In this document: in pieces, positions 58,461-64,000 of the stretch | Position numbering within the stretch: the first letter of the stretch is position 1 | Layout: every line of letters starts with the position of its first letter | Assembly: GCA_025403435.1 (NCBI GenBank) | Contig: CM046332.1 | Span: 7,867,903-7,931,902 of the forward strand | Direction of reading: 5' to 3' | DNA: 64,000 bases | Source of the DNA: Artocarpus heterophyllus | Taxonomy: Eukaryota > Streptophyta > Magnoliopsida > Rosales > Moraceae | Notes under the pieces: generated by a model | The model's database searches: none | Told to the model about the DNA's origin: nothing | What the model saw: the letters and a program-made list of their open reading frames with translations, nothing else | Position numbers and translations under genes: made by a program

Positions 58461-58472
58461 TTTCTAGTAGTG
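58461..58472 (-). repeat. CACTA terminal inverted repeat, 5' end
   Basis: The minus strand reads CACTACTAGAAA, the hallmark end of the superfamily. The partner is absent from the window. Confidence 0.88.
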
Positions 58473-59040
58473 TGTCTCCAATATAGTTATTGTTCATGGA
58501 TGTTATAGATCTCGCTCATTGGTAATCAAAAAAGATAGTAAATAGATATAAGTCCACTAATCACCTTAGAATTAAGGTAAGATCCAAAAAATGATCAAAC
58601 TAATAGAATTCTAATTTCTCATTGTAGAATTTCATAAGACATAAAATTCTATCATGGTCTGGGTTTCATATATTCCATATATATTGATATTTCTATCCAG
58701 TAATCACCATTACTATAATTCAGATAAGATTATTCCATCAATATGTGAATAGACAATATCACAATCTTAAGCAAGAAAAATGTCCAACTTTATCTACTGA
58801 TTATAAATCAAAATTTATACTAAGTACACATAATCGTATTATTTGTATTATGAACACTTCATATACATGATTATGGACTTTTACAAGTATTGAAATCTTT
58901 ATGATTTTTGCACACATATATATCAACATATGTATCATGGAGAACAACAAGGAATATTCTTTATTAATAATGCAATACTTTATTTCCCATAATGTCTAAT
59001 TGGAATAAAGCGACATGCTTTAAAAGCACCAATCCTAAAA
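58473..59040 (-). repeat. Probable copia LTR fragment, unidentified family
   Basis: Read on the minus strand from 59040: TTTTAGGATTGGTGCTTTTAAAGC, then AATAAAGTATTGCATTATTAATAAAG and long AT-rich DNA. The start resembles the LTR-B start (GGAATTGGTGCCTTATAAGC) in layout but not base for base. It ends where CACTA inserted. No partner was found. Confidence 0.4.
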
Positions 59041-60911
59041 TATGTAGTACCAAAATCATAGCGTTTTAATTTATTATTTTTTCTTTTCTTTTTATTCATT
59101 TTGAGTTTCCATCACCACCACAACTACTGTTGTCGTCGTCATCATTATCGTTGTTATAATTATTTCTTCTTCTTCTTCTGTCTAATATTTCTTTCAATAC
59201 TTTAACATCAAAAGTTTGATTGCTTCTCAATATTTTTTTGCTTTTATTCTCGATAATTAAGAACATATCTTATCAGTAAAACATTAAAGAAATTCATAGA
59301 CTCCTTTAATCTAAGGAGTTTTTTAAGAGGGGAACTAATGACTCTATAAAAATATAGTTATTCATGCACTTCTTAGTAAACTTGTACATGAAAATGTGAA
59401 ATAAAAATTTTCTTTAAAGCATAAAATTTTCATTGAAACTATTGTTAAAACAAAAACTATGACTGATTTACATTACTTTAAATATTTTACAACATTAGTC
59501 ATGCTTTTATAACATAGTACATATTTAACAACTTAAAGAAAAACCATTTTTGTTTGCTATTATACAACAAAACCTTCTTTTAAACAACAATGGATTTAAG
59601 CCACAATAGTATCCATAGCCCAAACTTCGTATGTTGTCCACGCATCATGTCCTGTATATTTTTTCTTATTCTAGCCTCTTGACAGGATTCCCTATAGCAT
59701 GAGGGAACTAATTGAGCTTTCGTTTAGCAAGTTTTAAAATGTCTCACAAAACATTTTAAACATATGCAAACATCATTACAATGATTGACTCTATTTATGC
59801 TTATTTATGAACTTTGTTTTATAACTTTCAATACCTCACATCAAGGAGTCCAGTACCACTATTCTTTAACCTTACTCTCATGTTCGGATTAACAACAATG
59901 TAATCTTAGTGACCATGCTTTATGTTATTACTTGACATGACTACATGCATCACTTATTGAAAAGCATTTTTAATGCAAGCATTTTCAATCAACCATCAAA
60001 CATTAACAATCATAATCTCATGCCATCGGTAAGAATAGAACTTGATTGGTTCTCGTTCTTACATTCCAACTAAACCTTTCCTATTATGAGATATGAGCCA
60101 GCTCTATGTCCTGTTAGAGTGATGCTCAATCATTGGCTAATGCTTTAGCTACTTTATGCTTCTAACTTCGATGGACTATTGTTGAACCTTGCATTAGTTT
60201 TTTCATTTGTCGTAGCATAAAGCATTTTGTTTAAAAGGGATTGAGGCTTGTTTTTGAATTGTTTCTAAAGCTTTATAGTTGAATTTTTTAACTTAAAATT
60301 CATGTGGTTTTTATGAATCTCTTTTCACAACCATAATAGTCTCAATGAGAAATACAACTTTTGTGTTCTAATCTCTTTTGAAAACAAACATTTTTGGAGA
60401 TGTTTTAAACTAATTCCTTAAATAGCTAATTTGAGAATCATTGTTTTACTATTTGATTCATTTGGAAGTTATAGAAAGTTTCTTCATCAAAGTTATTTGT
60501 TTCAATGTTTCCAAGAATACTCATGTTGAACTCAAAACCAATTCAGCCTTTGAACATCGTAAAAATACAAATCTTTGAAATCTATTGTACTTTGGTTACA
60601 ACAAAAAGTAAAATGGTTTAACTCATTTACTTTTTCTTGTTTATGTTTTAACTTTGATCTTTTTGACACACCCTCAAACATATGAAAGACAAACCAGCCA
60701 TGTCATGTGGTTTTCCTTTTATACCATATTCCATAACATTTGTCAAACATTTGGTATGCATAACTATTCAAAACATAAGGGTTTGCATTCAAAAGTTCCT
60801 GAAACACTTGTATCTTCTTCAACAATCACAAACCTCTTATTTTCCATGAAAAATAAGTTCACAAAACACATTAACCATACTCAAACATTGCCAATAATTT
60901 CTCTTCCTTTA
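59041..60911. other. Unassigned DNA left of Cop-4
   Basis: AT-rich with TTC/GTC trinucleotide runs at 59100-59185. The piece 59860-60180 (CTCTATGTCCTGTTAGAGTG and similar) looks like degenerate LTR sequence, but I cannot tie it to any family here. An 87-codon ORF at 60654-60917 has no domain and overlaps the LTR boundary, so I do not call it. Confidence 0.35.
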
Positions 60912-63293
60912 TGTTAGGGTTGGTGCCCTATAAGCAATTACATTGTATGTATTGTTAATACATAAATAAAGTGACATTTATAAATTATTTTGGTTGCTTA
61001 TGTGTATTATGAATACTTTTATAAACATCAAGAAAATTCCATGATTATTAATGTGACTATAAATTTAGCATATAAATATTATATACTTAGGGTATCTAAC
61101 CATACTTCTCAAAATTGTATTAAAACAAGTCAAATCACATGGCCTTGCTATACACTATAGGACGAGTCTATAGTATTATGTCTTAAGTAATATTCATATA
61201 ATAATATTAACAAAATAATATATAATTTATCTTGCAAAATAGAGAGTTAAGAGATAGAATCCCTATCTCTTTAGCAACTAATCTATTGATAACTTCTAGC
61301 TTGTCGTCATCACCATAATAATCTAAATAGTCCTAATGATTAATTAAACTTTAGGATCTTTAATTAAATATTATAAGTACGGTCCAATCTCATTTGGAAT
61401 AAAATAGTGTTATCTAGGCTATTAATATAGAGACATTACGTTAGATGTATTTTATATAGTAAGATTATATAGGACTGGACTAGATAAATTTTGAATCTAG
61501 AATAATCATCTATTACAAAAAGAGCATTCAAATTTGTTACTATGATTATCATATATATGACAGTCTTAATCTTGGGTATTTATTAGACTCCTGTTTATGA
61601 CCTTCTGTTGTTTTGACTTGAGACAGATCATAACTTAGCATCTTAGAAATATGATGGAATACATGGTTGGGAATAATATTATATAGATGCAGAATCTATT
61701 CCTTCCTTATGAAAGTTAGAAAAATAATTCCCTTTAGTGATGATTCGAGATTTGATCAATAAATCGCTCGTTCATAATAAAATTTTCAATTCACTGTTCG
61801 TTAGAGAATTATTGGAACTCAAAAATAAAGATATAATAAGCGAGATGAATAGTTATTGAACTTAGCTTTTATTATTAACTATTTATGGAGGACTAAATTA
61901 TATAAAATGATTAAATCTATCGACTACTCGCTAATTTTTTTGAGTAATTGTTACTATAATTTCAAGAGTACAGTTTTAGTTTTTTAGTGGAGTAATGAAA
62001 CTAATAAATTTGTCACATTGGTTAAAGAGTTTAATTGATTATTAATTTTTTTGAAGCTTGAATTATAGGTCCATAGGTTCCCAATGCTATCTCTATAATT
62101 CTATATTGGATTTAATGCATGAAATGAATTATACATATTTAATTTGTAATTCTTGAATTCTGAATTAATTATTTTACAAAGACTATTCTTTATGACACAC
62201 AATACAATGTGATAAATGTTGTCATATTTAACTAAGTATTAATTAATTAAATTAATTAATTATATTTAATTAATGAGATTAGTTAAATATGTTTTAAATG
62301 AATTAATTAATAACATTTGAATAATTGGATTATTTAAATATAATTTTTATTTTGTGTGTGACATACGTATGGTAAGATCACATTTTGTTTTTTCCAACAT
62401 GGATACAAAATTAAATAATTAATTGCTTAATTTGAAATTGATTTTAAATAAATATGATTTATTTTTAAATTTAAATATATGATTTATTTAAATCAATTGA
62501 CTATATATATATTTGTGCATAAGATGAGCGTGTAACTAATATAGATATATATATATATATATATATATAAGTATATAATATATTAAGGAATATATATATG
62601 CATGAGACTTAAATTTGGTTTTGAACAAAATATGTGTTATATTGTCACATATCTTGGACGTAGGGAAGATTTTGTTTTTGAGTAAATCTATATATATATA
62701 TATATATGATATATATATTACGATGTACATGGTTCCTAAATTATCTCAAAAAAAAGAAAAATATGGAGGTGTTTTTAAGCACCTTCTCCACATAACTGAT
62801 AGTGGGTTTGCATGATTTAGACTCTAAAGAGTTTAGTGGGTAGTTTTTAAATTTAAGACTAATTAAATAATAACTAAGTGCTCAGTTACAAAAAGAAAAG
62901 AGATATCAGTTATCTTAGAATTATGATACATGATATTTTTTTGAGTATCCAAGAAAGGAAAAACTGAGAGTTATTTTTGCTGAAAAAAGAAGTCTGCTAT
63001 CTCATGTGTTGAATACATAGAAGATCTAGAAAAAATGTAAGATTATCTGTTCATGCAGTTTGACGCCCACTTGTCATTCTATTGGTATAGTGGTTTGGCT
63101 TGAAAGATCGTGGTATTAAAGAGGAAAGCTATGATAGCCTGATAGGTCTTCAAAAGGTTTGAAACAAATTCTTCAAGCTTTTTATATTTAATTAAAATTA
63201 TATAGCTTTTCCTGGTAAACACATTTTTTAGAAAATTTTTGTTTTTCAATCAATCCATTTCTTTCACTAGGTTTTTCATATTTATTTCCAACA
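60912..63293 (+). repeat. Cop-4 5' LTR (LTR-B family, 2382 bp)
   Basis: TGTTAGGGTTGGTGCCC to TTATTTCCAACA. Inverted relative to the Cop-2 LTRs. (TA)n runs at 62545-62570 and 62692-62708. Confidence 0.9.
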
Positions 63294-63295
63294 AA

Positions 63296-63307
63296 TGGCA
63301 CCAGAGC
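63296..63307 (+). other. Cop-4 primer binding site
   Basis: TGGCACCAGAGC, two bases different from the initiator-Met tRNA complement, two bases after the LTR. Confidence 0.85.
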
Positions 63308-64000
63308 ATGTTATAGCATATATAATTTTAATTAACATGATTTTATGTTGATAATCTCATGTTCTTGATACATGTTTGCGGGCACTTTGTATTTTTTTCT
63401 ATATATTTGTTCATATGAATGAATAATTATGAATGGATTTTTGATCGTTAATTGCATGGTCCTTTGGGATTTGCAATTTTATTTTCATTTTGATTAGATC
63501 AAAATTTATATAAACCCATAAGAGTATAGGCTTCATGTAATTTTATTATTATTTTTTCTCTCCTCCTCCATGTACATGATTCATTTGTTTTGAATATATA
63601 TAGATTCACGTGTTTGGTTTTAAACCGCATATATATATATATACACACACACACTATATATAAATACAAATATGTACATTATGTGTATCCTATTTTATTT
63701 TTGGATATATATATATGATATGTGTATTTGCATTACATGCAACATTTAAAGTTTCAAAGACAAAAATAAATAAATTTATACACTTTACATGCAACATGAA
63801 AATAGCTTCTCCATGTCACGTACAAAATTTTTATTTCTCTACAACTTCTCACATTTGAGGATTTCTTGTTGCCCATTGCTCCACGTGCTAGGCCATGAAT
63901 GGAGAAGCAACGGCTTGACCTTGAGAGCTCGGTTGTGAGCCCTATCAGAGCTCGGTTGTGAGCCTCCATAAGGCTCGATAGTGCTTGGCCTTGTCTGCTA
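63308..64000 (+). other. Cop-4 leader, with a GC-rich hairpin repeat at the window edge
   Basis: The first ~400 bases match the Cop-2 leader. (AT)/(AC) repeats lie at 63630-63665 and 63700-63720. From about 63880 the composition changes to GC-rich, with AGAGCTCGGTTGTGAGCC twice (63924-63941, 63947-63964); each copy can fold GCTC against GAGC. I cannot tell whether this part still belongs to the leader. Confidence 0.6.

Larger units (their letters stand above)
55139..58472 (-). mobile_element. CACTA (En/Spm-type) DNA transposon, truncated
   Basis: The minus strand begins with the terminal repeat CACTACTAGAAA at 58472, followed by AT-rich subterminal DNA with repeated GACAGTTTTT/ACTGTCATG-like blocks (58290-58440), then the transposase pseudogene. 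The other terminal repeat and any second gene are missing because the element is cut at 55138/55139. Confidence 0.88.
60912..64000 (+). mobile_element. Cop-4: 5' end of a Ty1/copia element of the Cop-2 family
   Basis: LTR 60912-63293, primer site 63296-63307 and ~690 bases of leader, then the window ends. gag and pol would lie to the right. The LTR and leader are homologous to those of Cop-2 but inverted. Left flank CTTTA (60907-60911) is a possible target duplication, to be checked past the window. Confidence 0.85.

Overview
The window is plant nuclear DNA, most probably from a eudicot. It is AT-rich and dominated by nested LTR retrotransposons primed from initiator-Met tRNA, with one CACTA transposon and a nuclear fragment of the plastid gene ccsA. 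I could not place the species. Nearly all recognisable protein-coding sequence is decayed transposon gag-pol. The one candidate cellular gene is a four-exon gene of unknown function on the minus strand at 41572-43085. I found no tRNA, rRNA, CRISPR array or bacterial-style operon.

Layout. 1-5420: Gyp-1, a minus-strand Ty3/gypsy element running off the left edge, with gag, protease, RT and RNase H in one frame broken by three TAG codons, and a 2.1 kb LTR. 5421-7847: non-TE flank, including copy 1 of a ~330 bp repeat. 7848-14166: Cop-1, a complete but decayed Ty1/copia element with ~345 bp LTRs. 14167-15195: flank. 15196-36219: Cop-2, a copia element with ~2.3 kb LTRs and a perfect GTTAG target duplication. 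It was split in its integrase gene by a solo copia LTR (LTR-A, 18892-20571, duplication TATGT) and by Gyp-2 (20578-29910, duplication ATGTC). Gyp-2 was itself invaded in gag by Cop-3 (22906-28386), whose 5' part was lost when it became joined to the 3' LTR of Gyp-2.

36220-43817: the least repetitive part, holding the ccsA fragment, a decayed copia LTR, the split gene and copy 2 of the ~330 bp repeat. 43818-54438: Gyp-3, in the same family as Gyp-1, with most of RT removed by an in-frame deletion and a 2.37 kb solo LTR in the integrase C-terminus. Its 3' LTR is cut off and joined to an LTR-A fragment (54439-55138), which is joined to a truncated CACTA element (55139-58472, transposase pseudogene and one terminal repeat). 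58473-60911: a probable LTR fragment and unassigned DNA. 60912-64000: 5' LTR, primer site and leader of Cop-4, in the same LTR family as Cop-2, leaving the window on the right.

Most interesting points: the nest can be reconstructed to the base from target duplications; LTRs of two different superfamilies share clustered CGGCAGGCCGAAC-type motifs; the split gene reads in frame through three introns with GT-AG ends. I found nothing I would call a new biological system. All boundaries and identities come from reading the sequence by eye, without alignment or database search.
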